A DNA stretch of 64,000 bases from an uncultured Pseudacidovorax sp. Its GTDB lineage: Bacteria; Pseudomonadota; Gammaproteobacteria; Burkholderiales; Burkholderiaceae_C. The position numbers and the translations under genes were made by a program. Below are positions 51,953-61,954 of this stretch, piece after piece. The notes beneath the pieces were generated by a model that saw only the letters and a list, made by a program, of their open reading frames with translations, searched no databases and had not been told where the DNA came from. Location: assembly GCF_913773995.1 (NCBI RefSeq), contig NZ_CAJYES010000153.1, positions 1-64,000 on the forward strand, written 5' to 3'. Within the stretch, counting starts at the first letter, position 1. The number at the start of each line of letters is the position of its first letter.

Positions 51953-53518
51953 TCAGAGCCAGTGCAGCCGCGGCAGCACCTGCATGACCAGCACGCCCAA
52001 TACAAAACCCGTGCCACCCCAGATTACGGCCTGGAGCAGCCGGTGGGTGCGCTTGTGCGCGGCCAGCAGCTCCTGCAGCTCGCGACGGTCGTCCGCTGGG
52101 CGTCGCTCCAGGTAGTCGTGCAGCAGGCGCGGCAACTGCGGCAGCAGCTTGGCGTAGCGCGGACCCTCGGCGCGCAGCTGCTCCCATAGCTTGCGCGGAC
52201 CGATCTGGTCGGCCATCCACTTTTCCAGGAAGGGCTTGGCGGTAGCCCACAGGTCGAGTTCGGGGTCGAGCTGGCGGCCCAGGCCTTCGATGTTGAGCAG
52301 CGTCTTCTGCAGCAGCACCAGCTGCGGCTGGATCTCGACGTGGAAGCGGCGCGAGGTCTGGAACAGGCGCATCAGCACCATGCCCAGTGAGATCTGGCGC
52401 AGCGGCCGGTCGAAGTAGGGCTCGCACACCGTGCGGATCGCGGCCTCCAGCTCGTCGATGCGCGTGCCGGGTGGCACCCAGCCGCTTTCCAGGTGGAGTT
52501 CGGCCACACGCTTGTAGTCGCGGCGGAAGAAGGCGGCGAAGTTCTGCGCCAGGTATTCCTTGTCGGACTCGGTGAGCGTGCCGACGATGCCGAAGTCCAG
52601 CGCGATGTAGCGGCCAAAGGTCTCAGGCGCCAGGCTCACCTGGATGTTGCCCGGGTGCATGTCGCCGTGGAAGAAGCCGTCGCGGAAGACCTGGGTGAAG
52701 AAGATGGTCACGCCATCGCGCGCCAGCTTCTTGATGTCCACGCCCGCCGCGCGGATGCGGTCGAGCTGGGCGATGGGCACGCCCTTCATGCGCTCCATCA
52801 CCATCACTTCAGGATGGCACCAGTCCCAGAACATCTCGGGGATCAGCAGCATGTCGAGCTTGGCCATGTTGCGGCGCAGCTGGGCAGCATTGGCCGCCTC
52901 GCGCACCAGATCCAGTTCGTCGTGCAGGTACTTGTCGAACTCGGCCACCACCTGCCGCGGCTTCAGCCGCTTGCCGTCGGCCGACAGGCCCTCGACCCAG
53001 CCGGCCATCATGGCCATCAGTTCCAGGTCCTTGTCGATGACCTTGCGCATGCCCGGGCGCAGCACCTTGACGGCGACTTCGCGCAGGCTGCCGTCGGGCA
53101 GGCGCAGGGTGGCGAAATGCACCTGCGCGATGGAGGCGCTCGCCACCGGCGTGGTGTCGAACTGCTCGAAGATCTCGGAGATCGGCCGGCGGAAGGCGCG
53201 CTCGATCGTGGCGACCGCGATGGCCGAATCGAAAGGCGGCACGCGGTCCTGCAACCAAGCCAGTTCGTCGGCGATGTCGGGCGGCAGCAGGTCGCGCCGC
53301 GTGGACAGCACCTGGCCGAACTTGACGAAGATCGGGCCCAGGCTCTCCAGCGCCTCGCGCAGGCGCTGGCCGCGCGGCGCCTCCAGGCGCCGGCCCAGGG
53401 TCAGGATGCGCGCCAGACGGCGCAGCAGCGGGTTGTGAAAGCTGGTGAGGACGAGCTCGTCCAGGCCGTAGCGCAGTGCGACCCAGACGATGAAGAAGCC
53501 GCGGGCGATGCGCCTCAT
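51953..53518 (-). CDS. ubiB: Ubiquinone biosynthesis kinase-like protein UbiB
   Basis: This 521-aa atypical ABC1/ADCK-family ATPase is needed for ubiquinone synthesis. It has the family's Ala-rich loop region ('[19 protein letters not shown]'), Lys motif '[10 protein letters not shown]', '[12 protein letters not shown]', the catalytic-loop '[12 protein letters not shown]' and '[10 protein letters not shown]'. The C-terminal hydrophobic part ('[19 protein letters not shown]') anchors it in the membrane. It overlaps ubiJ by 4 nt. Confidence 0.95.
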   Translation of the reverse strand: MRRIARGFFIVWVALRYGLDELVLTSFHNPLLRRLARILTLGRRLEAPRGQRLREALESLGPIFVKFGQVLSTRRDLLPPDIADELAWLQDRVPPFDSAIAVATIERAFRRPISEIFEQFDTTPVASASIAQVHFATLRLPDGSLREVAVKVLRPGMRKVIDKDLELMAMMAGWVEGLSADGKRLKPRQVVAEFDKYLHDELDLVREAANAAQLRRNMAKLDMLLIPEMFWDWCHPEVMVMERMKGVPIAQLDRIRAAGVDIKKLARDGVTIFFTQVFRDGFFHGDMHPGNIQVSLAPETFGRYIALDFGIVGTLTESDKEYLAQNFAAFFRRDYKRVAELHLESGWVPPGTRIDELEAAIRTVCEPYFDRPLRQISLGMVLMRLFQTSRRFHVEIQPQLVLLQKTLLNIEGLGRQLDPELDLWATAKPFLEKWMADQIGPRKLWEQLRAEGPRYAKLLPQLPRLLHDYLERRPADDRRELQELLAAHKRTHRLLQAVIWGGTGFVLGVLVMQVLPRLHWL

Positions 53519-54069
53519 TCGGCGCTGCCGCCGGGAGACCGCGGCCGTGCGGCGCGGTCCACGAACTGGCGCAGCGCGCCCGCCACCTTGCGGGCCGCAT
53601 TGCCGACGGCATGGGCCGGCGCGTCGCCGATCAGGCGCGCGAGATCGTCCTCAACGTCCCAGCGCACATGGTCGACCAGCCAGTTGACCTCAGCGGCCAG
53701 CTGCACATCCCCTTCGATCTCGACCTTGGGCTTGTCGCCGCGCAGTTGGGCGCCGGCCAGGGCGAAGGGCGAGGTTTCGGCGACGGTCAGCGTCAGATCA
53801 GGCAGGGCCGAATCGGGCGCCAGGTCGAGCAGGCCGGCCGGCGTGGCGACGAGACGCATGTGCAGGTTGCGCCAACGGAAGAGCACCACCCGCCCCTTCT
53901 GCCTTGCCAGACGATCCTGCGCTTCGGGCTCCTGCTGCAGCACATGGTTCAGGAAGAGCACGGCGCGGTGCTGGACTTCGTGGATGGCCCAGGCCGGCGG
54001 CTGAAGGCGCTCGCCGATGCGCTCGAACAGCGATTCCACAAAAGCAAATGGGGACGATGGTGTGACCAT
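53515..54069 (-). CDS. ubiJ: Ubiquinone biosynthesis accessory factor UbiJ (SCP2 domain)
   Basis: This 184-aa protein has the lipid-binding SCP2-like domain ('[20 protein letters not shown]', '[17 protein letters not shown]') and a C-terminal helical part, matching UbiJ. In E. coli UbiJ binds ubiquinone intermediates in the Ubi metabolon; the location between ubiE and ubiB agrees. ATG 54069 ('[10 protein letters not shown]') is preceded by GGGGA. Confidence 0.88.
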   Translation of the reverse strand: MVTPSSPFAFVESLFERIGERLQPPAWAIHEVQHRAVLFLNHVLQQEPEAQDRLARQKGRVVLFRWRNLHMRLVATPAGLLDLAPDSALPDLTLTVAETSPFALAGAQLRGDKPKVEIEGDVQLAAEVNWLVDHVRWDVEDDLARLIGDAPAHAVGNAARKVAGALRQFVDRAARPRSPGGSAE

Positions 54070-54138
54070 GTCCCCATTATCTGGTGACGGGCCCCTGCCG
54101 ATGCAGAAACCCGGGCCCGTCCGACGGGCCAATGCGCC

Positions 54139-55155
54139 TTATTGGAGCGCCTGCACACCGGCCACGAGCCAGCCGCCACCGTGGGCAGGCTTGCTCATGT
54201 TCCAGACCTCGCGGAAGGGGCTGGGGCCGGCCGAGTCGTCCTCGCGGATCATGCCCGAGAACTCCACGCTGGCGAGGTACACGTCGGGCATCTCCTCGAT
54301 GCCCAGCAGCTTGGCGTCGAGCATCACCACTTCCGTCCTGTTGGGACGGCCGCCGGAGCTGCGCTCGCGCTCCTCCAGTTGGGTGCGGATCTCTTCGACC
54401 ATGCTGTCTGTCATCATGGAACGCAGAGCCGGAATGTCCGCACGGTCCCAGGCATGCTGCAGCGTCACGAAGTTGCGCTTGGCCGCTGCAAGGAAACCGT
54501 CGACGTCGAAGCCGTCCGGCACCCCCCAGCCCTGAGCCCCTTGGAGCGCAGAGCCGATGCTCACACCGGTCGCGCCGGCCAGGGTCGAAGCCGACCCTGC
54601 GTTGCCACCCGCGGCAGAGCCATCGAAAGCCGTCTGCTGACGCTCCCACGGACGGGCCGACGCGTCATTGCCGACGTTGTTGGGGCTGTAGCTGCGCGAC
54701 ATGCTCGGCGAACCGGCTGCACCGGCGCCCTGCATAGCCAGTTGGCCAGCGGCGCCGCGCGAGCGGTTGCTCAGCACGCGCCAGATCACCACGGCGCCAA
54801 GGACCAGCAGCGCGATCAGCAGGAAGTTGCCGAAGGCAGCACCCAGGCCCAGCGAATTGGCCAACCAGGCCAAGCCCAGGCCGGCTGCGATGCCACCCAG
54901 GATGCCGGCCCAGGGCCGCTTGGGCGCTGCCTGCGCCGCGCCGGCCGGCGTCCCCGGCCTGGCGGCGGGCGCCGCGTTGGTCGCGTTCTGGGTGGGGGCG
55001 CCCGGTGCGGCCGTCGGCGCGGCCTCACGCTGCGTCACGTTGTTGGACTGCCGCCCCATCGACTTGCCCCCGCCCATGCGCTTGGCATCGGCGTCCAGGC
55101 TCACGACGGCCATCGACGCACACACCAGCAGCACGGCCCACAAATTTCGCTTCAT
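54139..55155 (-). CDS. Tim44-like domain protein
   Basis: This 338-aa protein has a signal peptide, a low-complexity Ala/Pro/Asn/Gly segment, one or two TM helices ('FLLIALLVLGAVVIWRVL') and a C-terminal Tim44-like domain (about 220-338, 'FLAAAKRNFVTLQHAWDRAD', then 'LRSMMTDSMVEEI'). Homologues sit between ubiE and ubiJ in many Burkholderiales; their role is not established. It is preceded by a GGAGA RBS. Confidence 0.88.
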   Translation of the reverse strand: MKRNLWAVLLVCASMAVVSLDADAKRMGGGKSMGRQSNNVTQREAAPTAAPGAPTQNATNAAPAARPGTPAGAAQAAPKRPWAGILGGIAAGLGLAWLANSLGLGAAFGNFLLIALLVLGAVVIWRVLSNRSRGAAGQLAMQGAGAAGSPSMSRSYSPNNVGNDASARPWERQQTAFDGSAAGGNAGSASTLAGATGVSIGSALQGAQGWGVPDGFDVDGFLAAAKRNFVTLQHAWDRADIPALRSMMTDSMVEEIRTQLEERERSSGGRPNRTEVVMLDAKLLGIEEMPDVYLASVEFSGMIREDDSAGPSPFREVWNMSKPAHGGGWLVAGVQALQ

Positions 55156-55287
55156 CGTCCAGTCTCCTTCCGGATTCGAAACATCAGTTTCAGATCGACT
55201 CGTAGTTCTCTTGTTGTGTGAATAGCGAGCACGCTACTCCCCTTGCACCTGACGGCCCCATGGAATGCGGCCGGGCCGGTCAGCCCC

Positions 55288-56019
55288 TCAACACTTGATT
55301 CCAACATGCAGGGCCACCACGCCTCCCGTCATGTTGTGATAGTCCACATGTCCGAAACCGCCCTCTTTCATGAGGGTCTTGAGCGACTCCTGATCCGGAT
55401 GCATCCGGATGGACTCGGCAAGGTAGCGGTAGCTGGCGTCGTCGCCTGCCACCGCTTTGCCCAGGCGCGGCAGCACGTTGAAGGAATACCAGTCGTAGGC
55501 CTTGCGCAGAGGCTGAGCCACCTGAGAAAACTCCAGTACCAGCAGCTTGCCGCGCGGACGCAGCACGCGATTCATCTCTTTGAGCGCCGCGTCCTTGTGC
55601 GTCATGTTGCGCAGGCCGAAGGCCACGGTGACGACGTCGAAATGGTTGTCGGGAAAGGGCAGCTTCTCGGCATCGCAGACTGTGGTGGGGAGCACCACGC
55701 CGGCATCGAGCAGGCGCTCACGGCCGGTGCGCAGCATGGCCTCGTTGATGTCGGTGTGCACCACCTGGCCGCTGCGGCCGACCTTCTTGGCGAAGGCCAG
55801 CGCGAGGTCGCCCGTACCGCCGGCGATGTCCAGCACCTTGGAGCCTTCGTGCACGTTCGCGACCATCACGGTGTACGCCTTCCATGCCCGGTGCAGGCCC
55901 ATGGACATGAGGTCGTTCATCAGGTCGTAGCGCGGGGCCACGGAATCGAACACGCCGCGCACGCGGCGCGCCTTGTCGCTTTCGTCGACGGTCTCGAAAC
56001 CGAAGTGGGTGGAACTCAT
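55288..56019 (-). CDS. ubiE: Ubiquinone/menaquinone methyltransferase UbiE
   Basis: This 243-aa SAM-dependent C-methyltransferase acts in ubiquinone synthesis. The SAM motif '[18 protein letters not shown]', the family signatures '[17 protein letters not shown]' and '[16 protein letters not shown]' are present. ATG 56019 starts '[11 protein letters not shown]', the usual N-terminus; the track ORF extends upstream into the DUF971 gene. Confidence 0.96.
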   Translation of the reverse strand: MSSTHFGFETVDESDKARRVRGVFDSVAPRYDLMNDLMSMGLHRAWKAYTVMVANVHEGSKVLDIAGGTGDLALAFAKKVGRSGQVVHTDINEAMLRTGRERLLDAGVVLPTTVCDAEKLPFPDNHFDVVTVAFGLRNMTHKDAALKEMNRVLRPRGKLLVLEFSQVAQPLRKAYDWYSFNVLPRLGKAVAGDDASYRYLAESIRMHPDQESLKTLMKEGGFGHVDYHNMTGGVVALHVGIKC

Positions 56020-56110
56020 GGCTCTGATGTTAGGCGGATCGCCCGGCCTTCCGGCCGACGACCCTTGACAGGCGGCGGACATTCGCGCAGCGCGCGATGC
56101 CCCCTCGAAC

Positions 56111-56524
56111 TCAGGAGGGGCTGCAGGTGGAGGGGCCCGACTTGGGCATGGGCGCGTCGCGGTCGGCCCCGGTCTCGGTGATGCGACGCTCGTACTCGGC
56201 CCAGTGCTCGGCCTGGCGTGCGCCCAGGTCATAGAGCAGGTCCCAGGAGTAGATGCCGCTCTCGTGCCCGTCACTGAAGAGCGGCTGCACGGCATAGTGG
56301 CCCACCAGTTGCAGATCGACGATCTCGACCTCGCGCTTGCCGGTCTGCAGGATCTCCTGCCCGGGCCCATGACCTTTCACCTCGGCCGAGGGCGAGCTGA
56401 TGCGCAGCAGTTCGTAGGGGATGCGGAACACCGCGCCATCGGAAAAGCCCACCTCCAGCACGCGCGACTGCGCATGCAGGGTGATGGATTCGGGCGTCGG
56501 TGCGCCGGGCGTCAAGCCTGCCAT
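56111..56524 (-). CDS. DUF971 (GBBH-like N-terminal) domain protein
   Basis: This 137-aa protein is a single DUF971 domain with '[19 protein letters not shown]' and '[12 protein letters not shown]'. Related proteins are proposed to have a Fe-S- or metabolism-linked role; function unknown. It lies between hit and ubiE on the same strand. Its C-terminal 25 residues are hydrophilic and variable. Confidence 0.9.
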   Translation of the reverse strand: MAGLTPGAPTPESITLHAQSRVLEVGFSDGAVFRIPYELLRISSPSAEVKGHGPGQEILQTGKREVEIVDLQLVGHYAVQPLFSDGHESGIYSWDLLYDLGARQAEHWAEYERRITETGADRDAPMPKSGPSTCSPS

Positions 56525-56549
56525 GCGAAAGATTCCTTGCTCATCAAGA

Positions 56550-56984
56550 TCAACGGCGCGCGAGCGCGGCCACCATGGCCGACTCCGCCGCAGGCAGGCG
56601 GGCCTGAACGTCCTGTTCGCGCGCCATGTCGCGCGCCCGGCGGGCCTCGGCCCACACGGGCGAGGGAAAGTGGCTGTCCCAGTCGAAGCGCGCGATCACA
56701 TGCCAGTGCAGGTGCGGGACCATATTGCCCAGCGTGGCCACGTTCATCTTGGCGGGCGCCAGCGCATCGCGCAGCACACGCTCCACCGCCGCCACCACGC
56801 GCATGCACTCGGCACGCTCGTCGTCGGACAGGTCGGAGAACTCCGCCACGTGCGCCGTCCAGACCACGCGGTAGAAGGCCGGAAAGCCCGCCTCCTGCGC
56901 ATGGATGACGCGCCACTGTGCGCCCTGGGCGACCACACGGCCACCCGGCTCGGTACACAGCGGGCAGCCAGCGACCGCACTCAC
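56550..56984 (-). CDS. HIT-family protein
   Basis: This 144-aa nucleotide hydrolase/transferase has the histidine-triad motif in '[10 protein letters not shown]' and Cys pair 'CPLC' near the start. The substrate is unknown. The start is GTG 56984, overlapping the stop of the large oxidoreductase gene in GTGA. It is followed by the DUF971 gene after 25 bp. Confidence 0.9.
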   Translation of the reverse strand: MSAVAGCPLCTEPGGRVVAQGAQWRVIHAQEAGFPAFYRVVWTAHVAEFSDLSDDERAECMRVVAAVERVLRDALAPAKMNVATLGNMVPHLHWHVIARFDWDSHFPSPVWAEARRARDMAREQDVQARLPAAESAMVAALARR

Positions 56985-59900
56985 ACCAGCACCCGCTCGA
57001 TCCCACCCGCATTGGCGGCCGACACGTACTCAGGCATCCAGTTCTCACCCAGGATGCGGCGCGCCATCTCGACCACGATGTAGTCGGCCTCGAGCAGGCC
57101 GTTGTTCAGGTCATTGCCGTAGCGCGACAGGCCCTGCAGGCAGCTGGGGCAGCTGGTGAGGATCTTCACGTCGCCCTGCGCCGGCAGCGCATGGGTGGCG
57201 CGCAGCGCGGCCTCGCCCTTCTTCAGCTCCTCTTCCTTGCGGAAGCGGATCTGCGTGGAGATGTCGGGCCGCGTCACGCCCAGCGTGCCCGACTCGCCAC
57301 AGCAACGGTCGCTCTTGAGCACCTGGTCGCCGACCAGCGACTTGACCGTCTTCATCGGGTCCTGCAGCTTCATGGGCGTGTGGCAGGGGTCGTGGTAGAG
57401 GTAGGCGGCGGCGTTGGCCTCCAGCTTGATGCCCTTCTCCAGCAGGTATTCGTGGATGTCGATGATCCGGCAGCCGGGGAAGATCTTGTCGAACTGGTAG
57501 CCCTGCAGCTGGTCGTAGCAGGTGCCGCAGCTCACCACCACGGTCTTGATGTCAAGGTAGTTGAGCGTGTTGGCGACGCGGTGGAACAGCACCCGGTTGT
57601 CGGTGATCATCTGCTCGGCCTTGTCGAACTGGCCCGAGCCGCGCTGCGGAAAGCCGCAGCACAGGTAGCCCGGCGGCAGCACGGTCTGCACGCCGGCGTG
57701 CCACAGCATGGCCTGCGTCGCCAGGCCGACCTGCGAGAACAGCCGCTCCGAGCCGCAGCCCGGGAAGTAGAAGACCGCCTCGGTCTCGGGCGTCGTGGCC
57801 TTGGGATCGCGGATGATCGGGACGTAGTCGGCGTCCTCGATGTCCAGCAGCGCGCGCGCCGTCTTCTTGGGCAGGCCGCCCGGCATCTTCTTGTTGACGA
57901 AGTGGATGACCTGTTCCTTGATCGGCGCCGCGCCCAGGCTGGCGGGCGGATGCGCGGTCTGCTTCTTGGCAGCGGGCCGCAGCAGGTCGTTGGCCAGGCG
58001 CTGGGCCTTGAAGCCCACTTCGACCATGCCCGTGCGCATCGCCTTGATGGTCGACGGATTGGTCGCGTTCAGGAAGAACATGGCCGCGGCGTTGCCGGGC
58101 CGGAAGCTCTTCTGGCCCATCTTGCGCAGCAGGTTGCGCATGTTCATCGACACGTCGCCGAAGTCGATCTTTACCGGGCAGGGCGTCAGGCACTTGTGGC
58201 AGACAGTGCAGTGGTCGGCCACGTCCTCGAACTCCTGCCAGTGCTGGATCGACACGCCGCGGCGCGTCTGCTCCTCGTACAGGAAGGCTTCCACCAGCAA
58301 CGAGGTGGCGAGGATCTTGTTGCGCGGGCTGTAGAGCAGGTTGGCGCGCGGCACATGCGTGGCGCACACCGGCTTGCACTTGCCGCAGCGCAGGCAGTCC
58401 TTGACCGAGTCGGCGATGGCGCCGATGTCGGACTGCTGCATGATGATCGACTCGTGCCCCATCAGCCCGAAGCTGGGCGTGTAGGCATTGGTCAGGTCGG
58501 CATGGCGGGCGTCGGCCGGCGCCGCATCGCCGCGCAGCAGCTTGCCCTTGTTGAAGCGGCCTTCCGGATCGACCTGCTGCTTGTACCGCGCAAAGGGCGC
58601 CAGCTCTTCGTCCGACAGGAACTCCAGCTTGGTGATGCCGATGCCGTGCTCGCCCGAGATCACGCCGTCCAGGCTGCGCGCGAGCTTCATGATGCGCTCC
58701 ACGGCCTCGTGGGCCGTCTGCAGCATCTCGTAGTCGTCGCTGTTGACGGGGATGTTGGTGTGCACGTTGCCGTCGCCGGCATGCATGTGCAGCGCCACCC
58801 AAACACGGCCCTTGAGCACGCGCTTGTGGATGGCCTCGCACTCGGCCAGGATCGGCGCGAATTCGCTGCCACCGAAGATCTTGGTCAGCGGGGCGCGGAT
58901 CTCGGTCTTCCAGCTGGCGCGCAGCGAATGGTCCTGCAGTTGCGGGAACAGCGCTTCCACGTCGCCCAACCAGCTCTGCCAGCGGCCGCGCACCTCGCGC
59001 ACCAGGGCCACGGCCTGCTGCACGCGACCTTCCAGCAGCTCGGCGGCGGGAATCTCGTGCGCATCGTCGCTCTTGCCCAGCGGCAGATTGCCGCGCGAGA
59101 GGAAGGCTTCCAGCTCGTGCGTGAGCCGGATCTTGTTGCGCAGCGACAGCTCGATGTTGATGCGCTCGATGCCGTCGGTGTACTCGGCCATCCGCGGCAG
59201 CGGGATCACCACGTCCTCGTTGATCTTGAAGGCGTTGGTGTGGCGGCTGATGGCGGCGGTGCGCTTGCGATCCAGCCAGAACTTCTTGCGCGCCTCGGGG
59301 CTGATGGCGATGAAGCCTTCGCCCGAGCGCGAGTTGGCGATGCGCACCACCTCGCTGGTGACGCGGGCCACCGCATCGGCATCGTCGCCGCTGATGTCGC
59401 CGAACAGCACCATCTTGGGCAGGCCGCCGCCGTGCTTCTTGCTCTTGGTGGCGTAGCCCACGGCCTTCAGGTAGCGGTCGTCCAGGTGCTCCAGGCCCGC
59501 CAGCAGCACGCCACTGCGCTTCTGCTCGGCGAACATGAAGTCCTTGATCTCGACGATCGAGGGCACGGCGTCCTTGGCATTGCCGAAGAACTCCAGGCAG
59601 ACGGTGCGGGTGTGCGCCGGCATGCGGTGCACCACCCAGCGGCAGCTGGTGATCAGGCCGTCGCAGCCCTCCTTCTGGATGCCGGGCAGACCAGCCAGGA
59701 ACTTGTCGGTGACGTCTTTGCCCAGGCCTTCCTTGCGGAAGGTGCGGCCGGGGATCTCCAGCCGCTCGGTGCGCAGCGGCGTCCTGCCGTCGGCTGCGAA
59801 ATACTGCAGCTCGAAGACGGCGCTGTCGACGTCGTGAATCTTGCCCAGGTTGTGGCCCAGGCGCGTGACTTCGAGCCACTCGGCCTGCGGCGTCACCATG

Positions 59901-60859
59901 CGCCAGGAGGCCAGGTTGTCCAGCGCCGTGCCCCACAGCACGGCCTTCTTGCCGCCGGCGTTCATGGCCACGTTGCCGCCCACGCAGGAGGCCTCGGCCG
60001 AGGTCGGATCGACCGCGAAGACGAAGCCCGCGCGTTCGGCCGCATCGGCCACGCGCTGCGTGACCACGCCGGCCTCGGTCCAGAGGGTGGGCACCGCGCC
60101 TTCGACGCCGGGCAGGCTCACCATCTCGACCTCGGTCATGGCTTCGAGCTTCTCGGTGTTGATCACCACGCTCTTCCAGGTCAGCGGAATGGCGCCGCCG
60201 GTGTAGCCGGTGCCGCCGCCGCGCGGGATGATGGTCAGGCCCAGTTCGATGCAAGCGGCCACCAGCGCGGCCATCTCGGCCTCGGTGTCAGGCACCAGCA
60301 CGACGAAGGGGTATTCGACCCGCCAGTCGGTGGCGTCGGTCACGTGGGCCACGCGCGAGAGACCATCGAACTTGATGTTGTCGCGCGCGGTGCAGCGGCG
60401 CAGCACGCGCTGGGCCTTCTGGCGCAGGGTCGCCAGTTCGTCGAAATGGGCGGAGAAGCCGTCGATGGCCTGCTGCACCAGCGTCAGCAGCTCGCCGACC
60501 AGGGCATCGCGCTGCGCATCGTCTTGCGGCGTTCGGCGGCGCTGCACCTCGGCCAGGCGGTGGCGCAAGGCCTCGACCAGCTGGCCGCGGCGGCGCGGGT
60601 TGTCCAGCAGGTCGTCGACCAGGTACGGGTTGCGCTGCACCACCCAGATGTCGCCCAGCACCTCGTACAGCATGCGGGCGGAGCGGCCCGTGCGGCGCTC
60701 GTCGCGCAGGCTCTGCAGCAGCTCCCAGGCCCGGCTGCCGAGCAGGCGGATCACGATCTCGCGGTCGGAGAAGCTGGTGTAGTTGTACGGAATCTCGCGC
60801 AGACGCGCCGGCTCGGCGGCCTGCGACAGCAGCGCATTGAGCGCGGTCGGGGCATTCAT
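56981..60859 (-). CDS. FAD/FMN-binding oxidoreductase with Fe-S and CCG domains (DUF3683 N-terminus)
   Basis: This 1292-aa fusion has, in order, a DUF3683 N-terminal domain ('[17 protein letters not shown]'), a FAD_binding_4 domain ('[14 protein letters not shown]'), a FAD-linked oxidase C-terminal domain ('[11 protein letters not shown]', '[11 protein letters not shown]'), two [4Fe-4S] motifs ('[11 protein letters not shown]', '[12 protein letters not shown]'), and two CCG domains ('[12 protein letters not shown]', '[10 protein letters not shown]'). It resembles a D-lactate or glycolate dehydrogenase with its GlpC/LldE-like partner in one chain. It probably passes electrons from a 2-hydroxy acid to quinone at the membrane; substrate unknown. 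Neighbouring ubi genes fit a quinone acceptor. Confidence 0.92.
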   Translation of the reverse strand: MNAPTALNALLSQAAEPARLREIPYNYTSFSDREIVIRLLGSRAWELLQSLRDERRTGRSARMLYEVLGDIWVVQRNPYLVDDLLDNPRRRGQLVEALRHRLAEVQRRRTPQDDAQRDALVGELLTLVQQAIDGFSAHFDELATLRQKAQRVLRRCTARDNIKFDGLSRVAHVTDATDWRVEYPFVVLVPDTEAEMAALVAACIELGLTIIPRGGGTGYTGGAIPLTWKSVVINTEKLEAMTEVEMVSLPGVEGAVPTLWTEAGVVTQRVADAAERAGFVFAVDPTSAEASCVGGNVAMNAGGKKAVLWGTALDNLASWRMVTPQAEWLEVTRLGHNLGKIHDVDSAVFELQYFAADGRTPLRTERLEIPGRTFRKEGLGKDVTDKFLAGLPGIQKEGCDGLITSCRWVVHRMPAHTRTVCLEFFGNAKDAVPSIVEIKDFMFAEQKRSGVLLAGLEHLDDRYLKAVGYATKSKKHGGGLPKMVLFGDISGDDADAVARVTSEVVRIANSRSGEGFIAISPEARKKFWLDRKRTAAISRHTNAFKINEDVVIPLPRMAEYTDGIERINIELSLRNKIRLTHELEAFLSRGNLPLGKSDDAHEIPAAELLEGRVQQAVALVREVRGRWQSWLGDVEALFPQLQDHSLRASWKTEIRAPLTKIFGGSEFAPILAECEAIHKRVLKGRVWVALHMHAGDGNVHTNIPVNSDDYEMLQTAHEAVERIMKLARSLDGVISGEHGIGITKLEFLSDEELAPFARYKQQVDPEGRFNKGKLLRGDAAPADARHADLTNAYTPSFGLMGHESIIMQQSDIGAIADSVKDCLRCGKCKPVCATHVPRANLLYSPRNKILATSLLVEAFLYEEQTRRGVSIQHWQEFEDVADHCTVCHKCLTPCPVKIDFGDVSMNMRNLLRKMGQKSFRPGNAAAMFFLNATNPSTIKAMRTGMVEVGFKAQRLANDLLRPAAKKQTAHPPASLGAAPIKEQVIHFVNKKMPGGLPKKTARALLDIEDADYVPIIRDPKATTPETEAVFYFPGCGSERLFSQVGLATQAMLWHAGVQTVLPPGYLCCGFPQRGSGQFDKAEQMITDNRVLFHRVANTLNYLDIKTVVVSCGTCYDQLQGYQFDKIFPGCRIIDIHEYLLEKGIKLEANAAAYLYHDPCHTPMKLQDPMKTVKSLVGDQVLKSDRCCGESGTLGVTRPDISTQIRFRKEEELKKGEAALRATHALPAQGDVKILTSCPSCLQGLSRYGNDLNNGLLEADYIVVEMARRILGENWMPEYVSAANAGGIERVLV

Positions 60860-60910
60860 CGGGGGAAGGCGCCACGGCAGGGCGCCTCGCGCCCTTGAAC
60901 CGGGGGGCGG

Positions 60911-60916
60911 ATTTTA
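60911..60916 (-). promoter_or_regulatory. Probable -10 element for the FAD oxidoreductase operon
   Basis: TAAAAT on the minus strand, 52 bp upstream of the ATG at 60859, the first gene of the sixteen-gene run. No good -35 is visible. Confidence 0.4.
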
Positions 60917-60980
60917 GTCGGGGCCCTTGTGGCAGCGCTCGGACAGGCCCATGGCGGCCGCAGCCGGCCCGCCGAGCGCG

Positions 60981-61373
60981 CTAAACGGTGATCTCGATCC
61001 GGTTGCCCTCGGGGTCGAGCACGACGCTTTCGTAGTAGCCGTCGCCCGTACGCCTCGGGCCATCGAGCAACGGCGAGCCACGACGCTGTAGCTCCCGGGT
61101 CAGCGCGTCGACCCGGGCCTCGCTGCCCACGGCCATGGCCAGATGGGTGAGCCCCATGCGCTGGCTGCCAGGTGCGGACGCAATGGGCGCGAGGGTGGTT
61201 GTGGTCATGAACTCGATGCGCGCGCCGTCTTCGAAGACCACGAAGCGGGACGCGAATCCCTTCGTGAGGTTCTGGTACAGCGGCCCAGGCTGTCCGCCGA
61301 AGGCCTCCGAATAGAAGGCGCACATGGCGTCCAGGTCGTTCACCCAAAAGGCGACGTGATCGATGCGTGGCAT
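60981..61373 (-). CDS. VOC (glyoxalase-like) family protein
   Basis: This 130-aa protein has the vicinal oxygen chelate fold: N-terminal 'MPRIDHVAFWVNDLDAMCAF' with a metal-ligand His, 'LTHLAMAVGSE', and a C-terminal 'LDPEGNRIEITV' with the ligand Glu. It could be a lyase, dioxygenase or resistance protein; substrate unknown. ATG 61373 is chosen because it matches the family start; the track ORF is longer. Confidence 0.85.
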   Translation of the reverse strand: MPRIDHVAFWVNDLDAMCAFYSEAFGGQPGPLYQNLTKGFASRFVVFEDGARIEFMTTTTLAPIASAPGSQRMGLTHLAMAVGSEARVDALTRELQRRGSPLLDGPRRTGDGYYESVVLDPEGNRIEITV

Positions 61374-61413
61374 GGGACTGGGGAAGGAAGCGACGGTCGC
61401 GGGCAACGGATTT

Positions 61414-61815
61414 TCAGGCCCTGTCGTCGTTCGCGAACACCGCGCCGCGGGCGGCGAGCAGTTCGCGCAGGACCGAGCGATGGCAGCGGCCCTCATGCTC
61501 GCAATAGCAGCCCACGGACAGGCTGGCGTTGCGCGACAGGACGGCCAGCAGGTCGAGCGACTGCTGGGCCTCCGGCGTGTTCAGTTCAGCCTTGAATTTA
61601 CGGACGAAGGCGGACCATTGCTGCGGCGTCTCGGCCTCGCGCCCCTGCTTCATGGTGTCGGCCGAGGGCGCCAGGACCGGGAACCAGACGTCGTACCAGT
61701 TGCCCGACGCAAAGGCCGCCTTGGGCACACCCCGAGGCGGGCGGCGGACGGTTCCGATGCGCGTGCCTTCGTCGGCGGCACGCGGCGATCCCAGCTGAAC
61801 GACTCGAAGCGGCAT
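61414..61815 (-). CDS. DUF488 family protein
   Basis: This 133-aa protein has 'VVQLGSPRAADEGTRIG' at the start and the Cys-rich C-terminal motif 'CYCEHEGRCHRSVL' typical of DUF488. Function is unknown; the Cys/His pattern might bind metal. ATG 61815 is chosen from the family N-terminus. It precedes the VOC gene by 40 bp on the same strand. Confidence 0.85.
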   Translation of the reverse strand: MPLRVVQLGSPRAADEGTRIGTVRRPPRGVPKAAFASGNWYDVWFPVLAPSADTMKQGREAETPQQWSAFVRKFKAELNTPEAQQSLDLLAVLSRNASLSVGCYCEHEGRCHRSVLRELLAARGAVFANDDRA

Positions 61816-61954
61816 GGACGCTCCCGGCAATGACAAGGGGCGCCATCGTACGGCCACCCGCGGCAAACAGGCCATCAGCCGCGGCTTTGACGGCGTGGCA
61901 TGCGGGCCCCGAGAGGCCCGGGGGCTCACGCCAGGGCAGGCCGCGCAGCCGTGA

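Noticed and set aside
56918-60898. 1326-aa plus-strand ORF opposite the FAD oxidoreductase
   Set aside because: Antisense shadow; no motif, and the minus-strand protein has complete flavin and Fe-S signatures.
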